A stretch of 64,000 bases of DNA. It comes from CAYRDK01 sp043819345. GTDB lineage: Bacteria > Omnitrophota > Gorgyraeia > Velamenicoccales > Velamenicoccaceae. Both the position numbers and the translations under genes were made by a program. Below the pieces are notes generated by a model. That model did not search any database. It saw nothing but the letters and a program-made list of their open reading frames with translations, and had not been told where the DNA came from. Below, one piece after another: positions 24,701-32,585 of this stretch (position 1 is its first letter; every line of letters starts with the position of its first letter). The stretch is taken from NCBI GenBank assembly GCA_043819345.1, contig JBDREX010000010.1, forward strand, positions 1-64,000. Reading direction: 5' to 3'.

Positions 24701-25048
24701 CATCCTGTTAGTAATATTTGCGCCTGAAAAAGCGCCACAGGGAGAAAACGGCTCATAAAATAAACATTTACCCTTGTTTTTTATTTTTAGAAATGTCCGA
24801 AAACACTGCGATGAGACAAGTTGATAAGCCTTATTGGCCGGCAAAAACTCCATAATCGCTTCATCTTTGGAATGAATTCCGGCGCTCACAATGCATTGTC
24901 CGCGATTCACATAAAAAGCCCACAAAGGGATACCATATAAACCGGCTATCCCCGGAAAAAAACTCGCCCACGGTTTTGCAAAATTATAATTCTCAATAAC
25001 AAAATCTCCATTTTTGTCTAATCCGTATTTCGATAACCTTGCGTTCAT
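21767..25048 (-). CDS. GH94-like (cellobiose phosphorylase-related) protein
   Basis: A very large cytoplasmic protein (1,094 residues). The N-terminal third is beta-rich with PFTALVREVTVES, matching the substrate-binding sandwich of GH94-type phosphorylases; the middle has YFSHGEGNYRDVNQNRRCD, where GHGxxRDxxQ-like wording recalls the catalytic Asp region; later segments WYDSLNGLPGLLGSS and the alpha-helical barrel fit clan GH-L. Database entries of this kind are often named cellobiose phosphorylase without experimental proof. The open frame extends to 25069 through a TTG, but the ATG at 25048 has GAGG 8 bases upstream. Function is uncertain; a role in beta-glucan turnover is possible. Confidence 0.6.
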   Translation of the reverse strand: MNARLSKYGLDKNGDFVIENYNFAKPWASFFPGIAGLYGIPLWAFYVNRGQCIVSAGIHSKDEAIMEFLPANKAYQLVSSQCFRTFLKIKNKGKCLFYEPFSPCGAFSGANITNRMIIRPHELMIVEENLTARLRTQVSYFTLPNEPFTALVREVTVESMSNKPLDIEMLDGLSVVVPSGVNNFFLKEMSRTIEAWMTVERLKNGVAVYKLTTDPKDVAHVVFIKGANFYASFEGSRSCSSSKIIVDPAKVFGDITDFSYPQAFLKSSSFAYSEKQVARNKTPCGFSFVKAKLVKGAKRKLVSVLGHVFDVDDINRHGIGRLNEDFINKKRQENKKLIDGVMDRIFTVSGSDNFDLYARQTFLDNVLRGGLPTAFTIGKNKKKSVYVFSRKHGDLERDYNRFCVLPTYFSHGEGNYRDVNQNRRCDVFFEPSLEEKNICDFMNLIQLDGYNPLVFKGEKLVVSEDDFKKSGLSSYFHEKDSHKIGHILSLSFTVGSILQYLMENKVVMSCSLESFVATLLSLAKSDVDAAHTEGYWSDHWTYNTDLLESFKSLYPDHMKWLLFEKNDFSFFDTHVFVRPRQERYVLRNGELRQYHSLCSDEDKLLSIQKRHHDQHKVRCDNGAGEILTTTLIGKFICLIVNKLATLDPSGVGIEMEAEKPNWYDSLNGLPGLLGSSISETFELKRLIELLKKIILELNITPQQEFSIVLEIYDFFEEMKSLLSQNIDAFSFWNHSNTVKEAYRYRVRRGVQGEFIQITVSELLSFFELALKKLNAGIAKSFERSSGYYYTYFTHQMVKHDSSLSPAGQHIVIPKEFKQKRLPLFLEGFVHALRSEASDAKNIFMAVKKSPLWDKKLKMYKVNTSLERESYEIGRTKAFTPGWLENESIWLHMEYKYLLEILKNGLYDEFYEDFFSLLVPFQKPAVYGRSILENSSFIASSAHPDTSLHGRGFVARLSGSTAELIHMWLLMNIGAEPFYLGQDGDLCLRLRPALPIKLFTKKSVRRDFVDSCGCTREVALEKDSYGFLFLNKTLIVYRNPKRKNTFGQGGVAPVRIAIYDQDREVATVEGCQIASPYAAMVREGKIDRIEVELG

Positions 25049-25094
25049 TTTCTTTATCCTCACTTGCAATAATCAGGTATCCTTAAATATAATC

Positions 25095-25114
25095 CTGCCC
25101 TTTTAAAAAGGCAG
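25095..25114. other. short hairpin between the sensor and GH94-like genes
   Basis: CTGCCCTTTT and AAAAAGGCAG pair at nine of ten positions. It follows the stop of the sensor gene by about 75 bases (minus strand) and could mark the 3' end of that transcript; there is no clear U-run. Confidence 0.35.
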
Positions 25115-25187
25115 ATGGAAAACCTTTCTTTTGTTTTAGTTATTAGATGAAATTGCCTTACAAGAGCACTGTCTCAGAGGCTTGCGC

Positions 25188-27362
25188 TTAACTGACAATG
25201 CTGCAAAAAAGCTTAACCACATTCGCGTCAAATTGTGTACCCGCTCCTTCTTTGATAATCTTAAGGGCTTCCTGCGAGGAAATCGCCTTATGGTAGGGCC
25301 TATCTGATGTGAGAGCCTCATACACATCTACGACAGCAATAATTCTTGCCCCTAACGGGATCTCCTCTCCTTTGAGTCCTCTAGGATAGCCCGTTCCATC
25401 ATAACGCTCATGATGTGAGACAATCAACGGAATAATATCTTTCAAAAACCCAGCGACAGAAAGAATATCTGCTCCAATAACAGGATGGTTTTTGACAATC
25501 TCATACTCTTCTGGAGTCAACTTAGCAGGCTTCAAAAGAATAGCATCTGAAATACCAAGCTTGCCAATATCATGTAACATCGCCGCGCGCCGCACATTAT
25601 CCACCTCCTGCTCATTCAAACCCATAAGCCTGGCAAGTTTTTGCGCGTAATCAATCATCCTGTCACAATGTTCCCGTGTCCTACGATCTTTCAATTCTAT
25701 ACTCTTAGCCAATGAATAAACAGCTTCTAAAATACTATGTTCACTGCGTACGGCGTAAAAGGAAAGTTTTTGTTTTACCGCGTCAATAAAACGCTTGCGG
25801 TCCTGTTCTGAATATTTCTCCAGGCCGCCCTCAGAAATTTCATGCCCATACAATGCTACACCATCACCACCACGCTCTTTTACTTTATAGATAGACTGTT
25901 CTCCAGCGTCAATAATTTCATCTACTGAAAAAAGCGGATCCTCAGGATAACTAACCACGCCAATACTGCATTTGAGCCTTATTGTCGTAGCCTCATCACC
26001 AAACCATCGTTTATGCAATAAATCTAAAATCTTATCCGCCACAGCTAAGCCATCAATACGGTTTGTATCCGGCAAAATAACAGCAAACTCCTCGCCACCC
26101 CACCTGGCGACAACATCATTAACTCTCAACTCTGAGACAAGAAACCTGGCGACCTGTTTTAATACCTTATCACCAAAATGATGGCCATGCGTATCATTAA
26201 CAGATTTGAAATAATCCAAATCAATCATCATAATCGTAATAGAAGATAACAGCCTTTTCGCGCGCTCAAATTCAGCAGCCAACCTTTCCCGAAAATAACG
26301 AAAATTATAAACTTCCGTCATCGCGTCTTTTAAGGCGAGCCCTTCCAACCTATCTTTTATTTCGTTAAGATTTTTTTCTGTCTTAACATGATCGGAAATA
26401 TCAACGCTCATGCAATAAATTTCAATAACCCTCGCGTCCTGCAAAATCGGAAACATAGACGTATAAATCGCGATCTCTTCACCATCTTTGTTTTTCGCCT
26501 CCCATTGCCGCGGGACTGATTCATAAGTCGTATTTTTCATCTCTTCAAAAACGTGTTTAAATTCCTTTAAGGCCCCTTCTTTAAGGATTAACTCAAAACC
26601 TTTCGTTCCAATCATCTCATTTTTGGTATATCCAAACATAATCTCTGAAGCGGAATTCCACTCTAAAATTTTCCCATCTAAGGCAAGTCCCTGTATAGCA
26701 ATATTCGGTGTATTCTGGATAACAGCTTCAAAACGTAAATAGGCCGAGCTCATCTCTTCTTCCATCCATTTACGTTCGCTAACATCCATCACCAGATACT
26801 CTAAAAACTGAAGCTCGCCAAGGTCACTACGGACAAGCTTAGCAGAAATCATCGCTGTTGTGAGCTGCCCATCCTTTTTCTTCAGCTTCACCTCCTTAAT
26901 CAAAGACCCTCTGGATAAAAGGCGTTTTCTAAACTCTAAATATTCCTCTGGCTGCTCATAAACGTCCTTTGGCGAGATACTAAATAATGCCTCTTGCGTA
27001 TAATCCAACATTTTTAAAAATCCCTCATTTATCTCAATAAATTTTGGCTTATCCCCGGGCGTTTCTTTATACAATCCAACATCTAAATTCGTAATCGCCG
27101 AAGCCAATTCCTGCTGCTCGCGACGCAGGAGCCTCTGCAAACGCAAAAGATATAAGAAAAAATAAATAAGGACAAACTGCAAAAAAGCGACAACAGGAAC
27201 AATCTCACCACGGATATCCCAAACAAACGCCCAGGCAAGTCTATTACGGGAATGGTAGTAAGGCAGGAAGAAAAAACCCAAAATCAAAATACAGATAAAA
27301 ACAAAAGCAAAAAAATCCTTAAAAGTTAAGCGCTTTCTTTTATCTTTATCACAAAGACTCAT
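25188..27362 (-). CDS. membrane sensor with PAS, GGDEF and HD-GYP domains (cyclic di-GMP turnover)
   Basis: The 724-residue protein has two membrane segments (about residues 16-34 and 55-73), two PAS domains (about 85-195 and 210-330), a diguanylate cyclase domain with intact GGEEF (422-426) and an inhibitory-site RVND (413-416), and a C-terminal HD-GYP phosphodiesterase domain with HDIGK (597-601) and HHERYDGTGYP (650-660). Both making and degrading motifs for cyclic di-GMP look active, so PAS input probably selects the net direction. It stands 17 bp downstream of no partner gene; the next gene on the strand is TtcA-like. No other c-di-GMP gene is in the window. Confidence 0.92.
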   Translation of the reverse strand: MSLCDKDKRKRLTFKDFFAFVFICILILGFFFLPYYHSRNRLAWAFVWDIRGEIVPVVAFLQFVLIYFFLYLLRLQRLLRREQQELASAITNLDVGLYKETPGDKPKFIEINEGFLKMLDYTQEALFSISPKDVYEQPEEYLEFRKRLLSRGSLIKEVKLKKKDGQLTTAMISAKLVRSDLGELQFLEYLVMDVSERKWMEEEMSSAYLRFEAVIQNTPNIAIQGLALDGKILEWNSASEIMFGYTKNEMIGTKGFELILKEGALKEFKHVFEEMKNTTYESVPRQWEAKNKDGEEIAIYTSMFPILQDARVIEIYCMSVDISDHVKTEKNLNEIKDRLEGLALKDAMTEVYNFRYFRERLAAEFERAKRLLSSITIMMIDLDYFKSVNDTHGHHFGDKVLKQVARFLVSELRVNDVVARWGGEEFAVILPDTNRIDGLAVADKILDLLHKRWFGDEATTIRLKCSIGVVSYPEDPLFSVDEIIDAGEQSIYKVKERGGDGVALYGHEISEGGLEKYSEQDRKRFIDAVKQKLSFYAVRSEHSILEAVYSLAKSIELKDRRTREHCDRMIDYAQKLARLMGLNEQEVDNVRRAAMLHDIGKLGISDAILLKPAKLTPEEYEIVKNHPVIGADILSVAGFLKDIIPLIVSHHERYDGTGYPRGLKGEEIPLGARIIAVVDVYEALTSDRPYHKAISSQEALKIIKEGAGTQFDANVVKLFCSIVS

Positions 27363-27378
27363 AAGATTTAGAAAAGTT

Positions 27379-28125
27379 TTAAAGCAAATAATCTTTTTTT
27401 ATTCTCTGTATACTTTTAAAAATATTCGTTTTTACACTGGGACAGGCAACCTTCACTTCTTCAACAAAACTCCGAACCAAAGCCCGCTTTGTCTGTTTGC
27501 CAATGGGACAAGCTACGTCCGCTGACGGAATATCGTATATTTGTGCGAATCTTTGCAGCTCTTCTTCTTCCACATAAGCCAAAGGCCTAATAAGAGTAAT
27601 GCCACCCTTAAAAATTTCCTGCGAAGGAACCATGGCGCTAATCTGCCCCTCAAACAAAAGATTCATCAATATCGTCGTAATAATATCGTCTTTGTGATGC
27701 CCTAAAGCTATCTTGTTACAGCCATATTTTTGAGCCAACGCGAATAAAGCTTTTCTGCGATTCCAGGAACACCAAAAACATGTTAATTTCGCATCACTAG
27801 TCTTTTTAAAAACTTTCTTTCTAACAATGTGATAGGAACACGCTTGTTGCTCCAGATATTTTTTAAGAACGGCTACATTGGCGGTCTTATGCCCCAAATC
27901 AACATAGCAGGCTATCACATCATATTTTATGGGAACAAAAACTCTGCGTTCCAATAACAACTTAAGCAAAATCAAACTATCTTTTCCGCCAGAAACTGCA
28001 ACAAGGATCTTGTCGCCATCCTTAAGCATATGATAATCGGCGATAGCACGCCCTATTTTTTTCTGTATCGCCTTTTTAAAAAAACCAGCCTTGACATTCT
28101 CTTTATTTCGTTTCGGAATTCCCAT
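27379..28125 (-). CDS. TtcA-like tRNA thiolation ATPase
   Basis: A PP-loop ATPase of the TtcA/TilS-like group. From the chosen ATG the ATP motif SGGKDS is at residues 45-50, a CxxC pair (CFWC) at 116-119, and LGHHKDDIITT at 141-151. TtcA uses these cysteines to hold an iron-sulfur cluster and converts C32 of tRNA to 2-thiocytidine. The protein is shorter than E. coli TtcA but has the same core. The frame can also start at TTG 28164; neither start has a clear ribosome site. A good promoter lies at 28241-28269. Confidence 0.8.
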   Translation of the reverse strand: MGIPKRNKENVKAGFFKKAIQKKIGRAIADYHMLKDGDKILVAVSGGKDSLILLKLLLERRVFVPIKYDVIACYVDLGHKTANVAVLKKYLEQQACSYHIVRKKVFKKTSDAKLTCFWCSWNRRKALFALAQKYGCNKIALGHHKDDIITTILMNLLFEGQISAMVPSQEIFKGGITLIRPLAYVEEEELQRFAQIYDIPSADVACPIGKQTKRALVRSFVEEVKVACPSVKTNIFKSIQRIKKDYLL

Positions 28126-28240
28126 AAAATCTAATGTAATGCCAAGGCCATATCCATCATCCAACAGCGCTTTACCAAGACTATATCAACAGAAAACGTT
28201 TCATCCATCTATTTGAGCTACAAACTGTTACATCATCTAT

Positions 28241-28269
28241 ATCATAATAGCAATTGGCTCTTTTTTCAA
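28241..28269 (-). promoter_or_regulatory. promoter for the TtcA-like gene
   Basis: TTGAAA (28264-28269), 17 bp, TATGAT (28241-28246) on the minus strand, with a start point near 28234. The leader of about 110 nt is unexplained. The same two hexamers occur at 13289-13317. Confidence 0.6.
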
Positions 28270-28341
28270 CCACAATATTTCCTGCCCTTTGCTTGTGCCA
28301 AAAAACAGGCACGATAAATACCTCGTGCTCAACAATTTCGT

Positions 28342-29793
28342 TTACGCGAGAGTAACAACTTCGTCTTTTTGAGGTAGATAAGGATTTAGTCCTTCGTGCT
28401 CCAGCGCTTCATATAACGCATTACTCTGATCTTCTTCGCCATGCACCAAAAAAACCTGCTTAACAGGCGAACAATCTTTAACATAATTCAGAAGATCCTC
28501 TTTATCCGCATGGCTTGAAAGCGCATTAATAACAACAACTTCGGCATTCAACTCATATTCCATGCCATAGATACGCACAACTTTTTCCCTGTCAACAATC
28601 TTGCGGCCAAGAGTATCTTTGGCCATATAACCAACCACTAAAACAGTATTACGAGATTCCGTAATATTGTTTTTCAAGTGATGTAAAACCCTGCCCGCTT
28701 CACACATCCCTGAACCTGCGATAATAATCATAGAACGCTTATCATTATTTAATGCTTTTGATTCCTGTTGGTCCTGAATATAAGAAAGATTCAAAAAATC
28801 AAAAGGACTTGAATCATTACGCATCATCGTTTTTATTTTCTGGTCCATGTAATGAACATTATTACGAAAAACTTCTGTTATTTTAGTCGCCAAAGGGCTA
28901 TCCACATAAATAGGGATTGGCGCGATACTACCTTCTTTTAAAAGCTCATTGATATAATAGATAACTTCCTGCGTCCTTTCCAAAGCAAAAGAAGGAATAA
29001 TGATTTTCCCTCTCCTGGCAACCGTACGATTGATCGCCCCTTTCAGCTTCTCTTTGGCTTGTTCAATCGGTGAATGCCGGCGGCCACCATACGTCGACTC
29101 AAGAATCAAATAATCCAAATCCTTTAACACAGTTGGATTATTAAGAATTGGCAACTGTTCGCGGCCCAAATCTACCGCGTAACCTAAACGTAAAAATCTG
29201 TGACTCAATCTTATATCTAAAACCATAACACTGGAACCAAGAATATGCCCGGCATCCAAAAAAGTTAAAGTCGTATCATGTGTAATCTTAAACTTTTGCC
29301 CATAGTGAAGCGGCCTGAATTTCGTAATCGCATGCATTGCTTCCCGCTGCGTGTAAAGAGGCCCTGGGATGCTGGACGAAACCTGATGCCTATGTTTCCT
29401 TGAACCCGGCACAATCTTTCTTAAATATCGAAAGTCTTCTTCCTGTACCTTACCGCTATCAGCCAACATAAGTTTACAAAGATCTCTCGTGGCCGACGTA
29501 GCATAAATCTTGCCCCTCATACCCCTTTTAATAATCGTCGGGATATTCCCACAATGATCTATATGGGCGTGAGATAATACTAAAGCGTTAATCTTAAATA
29601 ACGGATAAGAAAAAGTTGTATTAATCTCGTAAAATTCCTTCCGTTTACCATAAAACAATCCGGCATCCAATAAAATCTTTGATTTTGGCGTCGTCAGAAG
29701 ATGGCTCGATCCTGTAACCGTCCGGACACCACCTAAAAACTTCAGCTTTACACTTTCGTGATGCATTTTTGCATGCTCTTTATGTTTTTTCAT
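28342..29793 (-). CDS. MBL-fold beta-CASP exonuclease-like protein
   Basis: A 483-residue metallo-beta-lactamase-fold protein of the beta-CASP type (YsH1/CPSF73-like bacterial group), which cuts or trims RNA. The zinc motif HAHIDH is at residues 75-80, followed by the distal DAGHILGSS and the C-terminal SSHADKEDL and FLVHGEEDQS motifs; GSGMCEAGR is the beta-CASP cap motif. The N-terminus TVTGSSHLL is also typical. GAGGAA lies 8 bases before the ATG. It precedes no obvious RNA-decay operon. The stop of the TlpA-like gene is 3 bases upstream, so these two genes are co-transcribed. Confidence 0.88.
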   Translation of the reverse strand: MKKHKEHAKMHHESVKLKFLGGVRTVTGSSHLLTTPKSKILLDAGLFYGKRKEFYEINTTFSYPLFKINALVLSHAHIDHCGNIPTIIKRGMRGKIYATSATRDLCKLMLADSGKVQEEDFRYLRKIVPGSRKHRHQVSSSIPGPLYTQREAMHAITKFRPLHYGQKFKITHDTTLTFLDAGHILGSSVMVLDIRLSHRFLRLGYAVDLGREQLPILNNPTVLKDLDYLILESTYGGRRHSPIEQAKEKLKGAINRTVARRGKIIIPSFALERTQEVIYYINELLKEGSIAPIPIYVDSPLATKITEVFRNNVHYMDQKIKTMMRNDSSPFDFLNLSYIQDQQESKALNNDKRSMIIIAGSGMCEAGRVLHHLKNNITESRNTVLVVGYMAKDTLGRKIVDREKVVRIYGMEYELNAEVVVINALSSHADKEDLLNYVKDCSPVKQVFLVHGEEDQSNALYEALEHEGLNPYLPQKDEVVTLA

Positions 29794-29795
29794 TA

Positions 29796-30356
29796 TTATA
29801 TTTCCTCATCAAGTAATCGGGACTGCCCCTGCTCCAAAGCAGATTCTATCATAATTTCAAGGCTATCGTTATTCGCCACAGGGCCATCGTGACGAGCCCT
29901 AATAAACCCGTTTCTATCCACAAGACAATAGGATGGTAATGCAAGCTGCCTATAGGCAACCTTTGTATATAAAGCATCATCACTAACTACAGGAAATTTT
30001 ATGTTATATGAGAGGATTTTATCGGAAAGGACCGCGTCAGAAGCATCATATGCCCATTCAAAAGAATGTACACCGATGATCTCTAAGCCCTTGGATTTAT
30101 ATTTCGTGTACCAATCATTGAGAAACGGGATATCCCGCTGGCAGTTATCATCATTCATCGTCCAGAAAAAAATTAAAACGACTTTTCCGCGCAGCTTATC
30201 CATCGTAATCTTTTCATAGTCGCCAACGTTAAACCATGCACTGCCTCTCACCTGAGGCGCTTTTTTCAAAGTTGGAGCAAAAGCATTACCACAGAGAAAG
30301 AAAAGAGCAACCATAAAAAGACACATTGCGGGCGTCAAAAACCGGGATCGTTTCAT
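29796..30356 (-). CDS. TlpA/AhpC-like thioredoxin-fold protein lacking the first active-site Cys
   Basis: A 186-residue exported thioredoxin-fold protein: signal peptide (about residues 1-26), then the TlpA/redoxin pattern KLRGKVVLIFFWTMNDDNC. In active relatives the motif after Trp65 is CxxC; here position 69 is Asp and only Cys72 remains, so dithiol exchange is not possible. A cis-proline-type ALPSYCLVDRNG follows. It could act as a monothiol or a non-redox binding protein. It lies 2-3 bases before the MBL gene, in one operon. The ribosome site is not evident. Confidence 0.8.
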   Translation of the reverse strand: MKRSRFLTPAMCLFMVALFFLCGNAFAPTLKKAPQVRGSAWFNVGDYEKITMDKLRGKVVLIFFWTMNDDNCQRDIPFLNDWYTKYKSKGLEIIGVHSFEWAYDASDAVLSDKILSYNIKFPVVSDDALYTKVAYRQLALPSYCLVDRNGFIRARHDGPVANNDSLEIMIESALEQGQSRLLDEEI

Positions 30357-30392
30357 TAGGATAAGATAATAAAAAGAATATATTGTAAAAAA

Positions 30393-30953
30393 TTAACCGA
30401 GAGCAAATTTAGATTTCAGGCCGCCGCTAGAACTAATTTCTACAATTTCTATCACTTTGACTTTTAAAACAGCGAATTTTTCCGGCAAGAAAAATTCTAA
30501 AGCAGAAGTTTTTCCACCCGAACGCAGATTAAAAAGAATCCGTTCAACAGTAAAGCCTGTTTTAATTTTCTGAAAATCTTCAACAAAACCTTCAAGCTCG
30601 CTTCCCCGATCAATAATATCAACCGTGCCATTTAGCTGATAACCTGTCAATGTCCTCTGATCAATAAAAGAAATTGATATCCTTGGATTTTCCTTAAGAT
30701 TAATAAACGTCCTGCCAATAATATAATCAATAAAATAGATAATATTTTTTTCTGTCTTAACAACAAGCTTAGGCGCCACATTCGGCATCCGCTCCAAACT
30801 GCACGTAGCCACATTAATAAATTTCCCTGGAGACAAAAAAGGAACAAGGTCCTGCAGGATACGATCCTTCTCTTCAGAAGTAATCATCTCTATCTGTCTT
30901 TCGTTCCTTTTTGTCTTATCCGCTGAAGGATGTATCTTTTTGTTTTTTTTCAT
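30393..30953 (-). CDS. pyridoxamine 5'-phosphate oxidase-like flavin-binding protein
   Basis: A split-barrel FMN-binding protein of the PPOX-like superfamily: FINVATCSLERMPNVAPK is the first strand region, IIYFIDYIIGRTFINLKENP the central strands and dimer contact, and ISISFIDQRTLTGYQLNG the later ones. Members reduce or oxidise varied cofactors, often F420 or FMN dependent; the exact reaction cannot be read here. The first 22 residues are basic and may not be translated; an internal ATG at 30887 gives a more usual start. Position gives no further clue. Confidence 0.7.
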   Translation of the reverse strand: MKKNKKIHPSADKTKRNERQIEMITSEEKDRILQDLVPFLSPGKFINVATCSLERMPNVAPKLVVKTEKNIIYFIDYIIGRTFINLKENPRISISFIDQRTLTGYQLNGTVDIIDRGSELEGFVEDFQKIKTGFTVERILFNLRSGGKTSALEFFLPEKFAVLKVKVIEIVEISSSGGLKSKFALG

Positions 30954-30996
30954 GGACTTTCTTCTCTGGTTATAAAACTGTTTTTTCTAACGGCCT

Positions 30997-31623
30997 CTAC
31001 CTATCCAGCCTTGACGGACAGATCCCTCCCAATACACACTGCCTGCAATCAGGATTGCGAGCCTTACATACCTGGCGCCCATGCCAGATAAGGCGCAAAC
31101 TAAATTTCCCCCATTGCCCCTTATCAACAAATTTCATAAGATCTGCCTCGATCTTAACGGGATCGTGGCTTTTTGTTAAACCCAACCGATAGCTAACTCT
31201 GGCCACATGCGTATCAACAGCTATACCTTCATTTTTGCCAAAAGCGCCGAAAAGAACGACATTGGCTGTCTTACGGGCAACTCCCGGCAACTTCACAAGC
31301 TCCTGCAGCGTCATAGGCACTTTTGAACCAAAAACACCTGCAATCATCTTTGCAGAAGCAATAATATTTTTAGCTTTATTGCGATAGAACCCGGTCGGCT
31401 TAATCTCCTGCTCTAAAACTTTAACATCCACAGACGCATAATCTTCAACATCATGATACTTATCAAAAAGTTTCCGCGTCACAACGTTGACTCTCGCATC
31501 AGTACACTGTGCTGATAAAATCGTCGCGACTAATAATTCAAAAGGAGTTGAAAATTTTAACGCTGTTTCCGGAGAGGGATACCTTTTTTTTAACAAACCT
31601 TGAATCTTATCGGAGTGCGTCAT
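30997..31623 (-). CDS. nth: endonuclease III
   Basis: A bifunctional DNA glycosylase/AP lyase for oxidised pyrimidines. The helix-hairpin-helix LPGVARKTANVVLFG contains the catalytic Lys118, and Asp137 follows in VDTHVARV. The C-terminal [4Fe-4S] cluster has the standard spacing Cys185-x6-Cys192-x2-Cys195-x5-Cys201. Length (208) is typical. It stands 43 bp upstream of the PPOX-like gene on the same strand. Confidence 0.96.
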   Translation of the reverse strand: MTHSDKIQGLLKKRYPSPETALKFSTPFELLVATILSAQCTDARVNVVTRKLFDKYHDVEDYASVDVKVLEQEIKPTGFYRNKAKNIIASAKMIAGVFGSKVPMTLQELVKLPGVARKTANVVLFGAFGKNEGIAVDTHVARVSYRLGLTKSHDPVKIEADLMKFVDKGQWGKFSLRLIWHGRQVCKARNPDCRQCVLGGICPSRLDR

Positions 31624-31662
31624 TAACTTTTATCTGACCTAAAACCAAAACATTGCCTGCTA

Positions 31663-32064
31663 TCAGTTAGAATAAGGACGATACTGTCTGTGCACCTGCA
31701 AAGTCTTCTCAAGAATTTTTACAAATTCGTCAAAAGTTTCATTTTTAGCAAAAAAGCCCGATATGCCCAAATTACGAGCAGCGACAAACCTTTTTTCTTC
31801 CTTAGAATCTTTTATCATCATAAGAATGGGTAGCTCTTTATTAAATTCCCTGATCTTTCCCAAAGTCTCAAGGCCGCTCATTTCAGGCATATCAATATCC
31901 AAAAAAATGATATCCGGAAGATTACTGCCTTTGAGCCTCTGAAGAGCATCTTCGCCACTTAAGGCAATTGAAACCGTGTAACCGATAGATTTTAACCATG
32001 TAACAATCGTTCGCAAAAAATCCAACTCATCATCAACCAACAAAACATTCGCTTTTTTTTCCAT
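31663..32064 (-). CDS. single-domain response regulator (CheY-like), atypical
   Basis: A 133-residue stand-alone receiver domain. The acidic pocket is intact (Asp11, Asp12) and the phospho-acceptor is Asp56 in FLDIDMPEM; the Lys of the active site is Lys107. The switch Thr/Ser is replaced by Ile84 (PILMMIKDS) and the usual Lys-Pro is Lys-Asn, so signalling after phosphorylation may differ. No output domain or kinase gene is adjacent. The frame starts upstream at a GTG, but the ATG at 32064 is better placed relative to AAGGAAGTG. Confidence 0.85.
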   Translation of the reverse strand: MEKKANVLLVDDELDFLRTIVTWLKSIGYTVSIALSGEDALQRLKGSNLPDIIFLDIDMPEMSGLETLGKIREFNKELPILMMIKDSKEEKRFVAARNLGISGFFAKNETFDEFVKILEKTLQVHRQYRPYSN

Positions 32065-32095
32065 TCTAAATACCACTTCCTTATATACATTATTG

Positions 32096-32482
32096 TTAAT
32101 TCTTAAAAACTATGGCTTTCCCGACCGCTACCGCGTTTCTTTTTGTAGAAACAAATTTCCCGCAAAACAGAAGGTCATTAGCCTTATCTTCCCCGTACTC
32201 CACTTCAATAACCGCGTCAGCCCCAACACTGCCAGCCCTGGATTTTATTTGCTCATCCATCACTTTCTTTGAAGTCCCATATCTGGCTAAAACCTTAATA
32301 TAACCAACCTCTTCATAAGGCTTATCAGGTTTTTCCGTAAAAATTTCAACATCTTCTGATGAGCTCTTAGGTGTAAAAACCTTGCCAGAGACATCATAAT
32401 ATTCACTACGCATTGTCAGGCACTGCGCGCAACCTGACATCACCATGAAAAACGCACAAACAATGATAAGTTTTTTTAGCAT
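32096..32482 (-). CDS. small lipoprotein of unknown function
   Basis: A 128-residue lipoprotein with a clear signal and lipobox (MSGC, Cys18). The mature part contains KSRAGSVGADAVIEVEYG, resembling the ending of several small envelope proteins that sense or bind metals (heavy-metal-binding/YbjQ-type wording), but identity is not sufficient for a name. It ends with VAVGKAIVFKN. It lies 31 bp upstream of the response-regulator gene and may belong to the same transcript. Confidence 0.7.
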   Translation of the reverse strand: MLKKLIIVCAFFMVMSGCAQCLTMRSEYYDVSGKVFTPKSSSEDVEIFTEKPDKPYEEVGYIKVLARYGTSKKVMDEQIKSRAGSVGADAVIEVEYGEDKANDLLFCGKFVSTKRNAVAVGKAIVFKN

Positions 32483-32585
32483 CTTATTGCCTCATTTTAT
32501 GTTACAAGTTTTATTATATAAGAAAAAAACAAAAGATAAAGTTTTTTCTTCAAAAAACGGCCTGCCTCTAACATAAGATAACAGG

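Noticed and set aside
28295..28312. GTGCC/GGCAC hairpin as a terminator for the MBL gene.
   Set aside because: Stem of only 5 bp, loop 8 nt, and no clear U-run; too weak to call.
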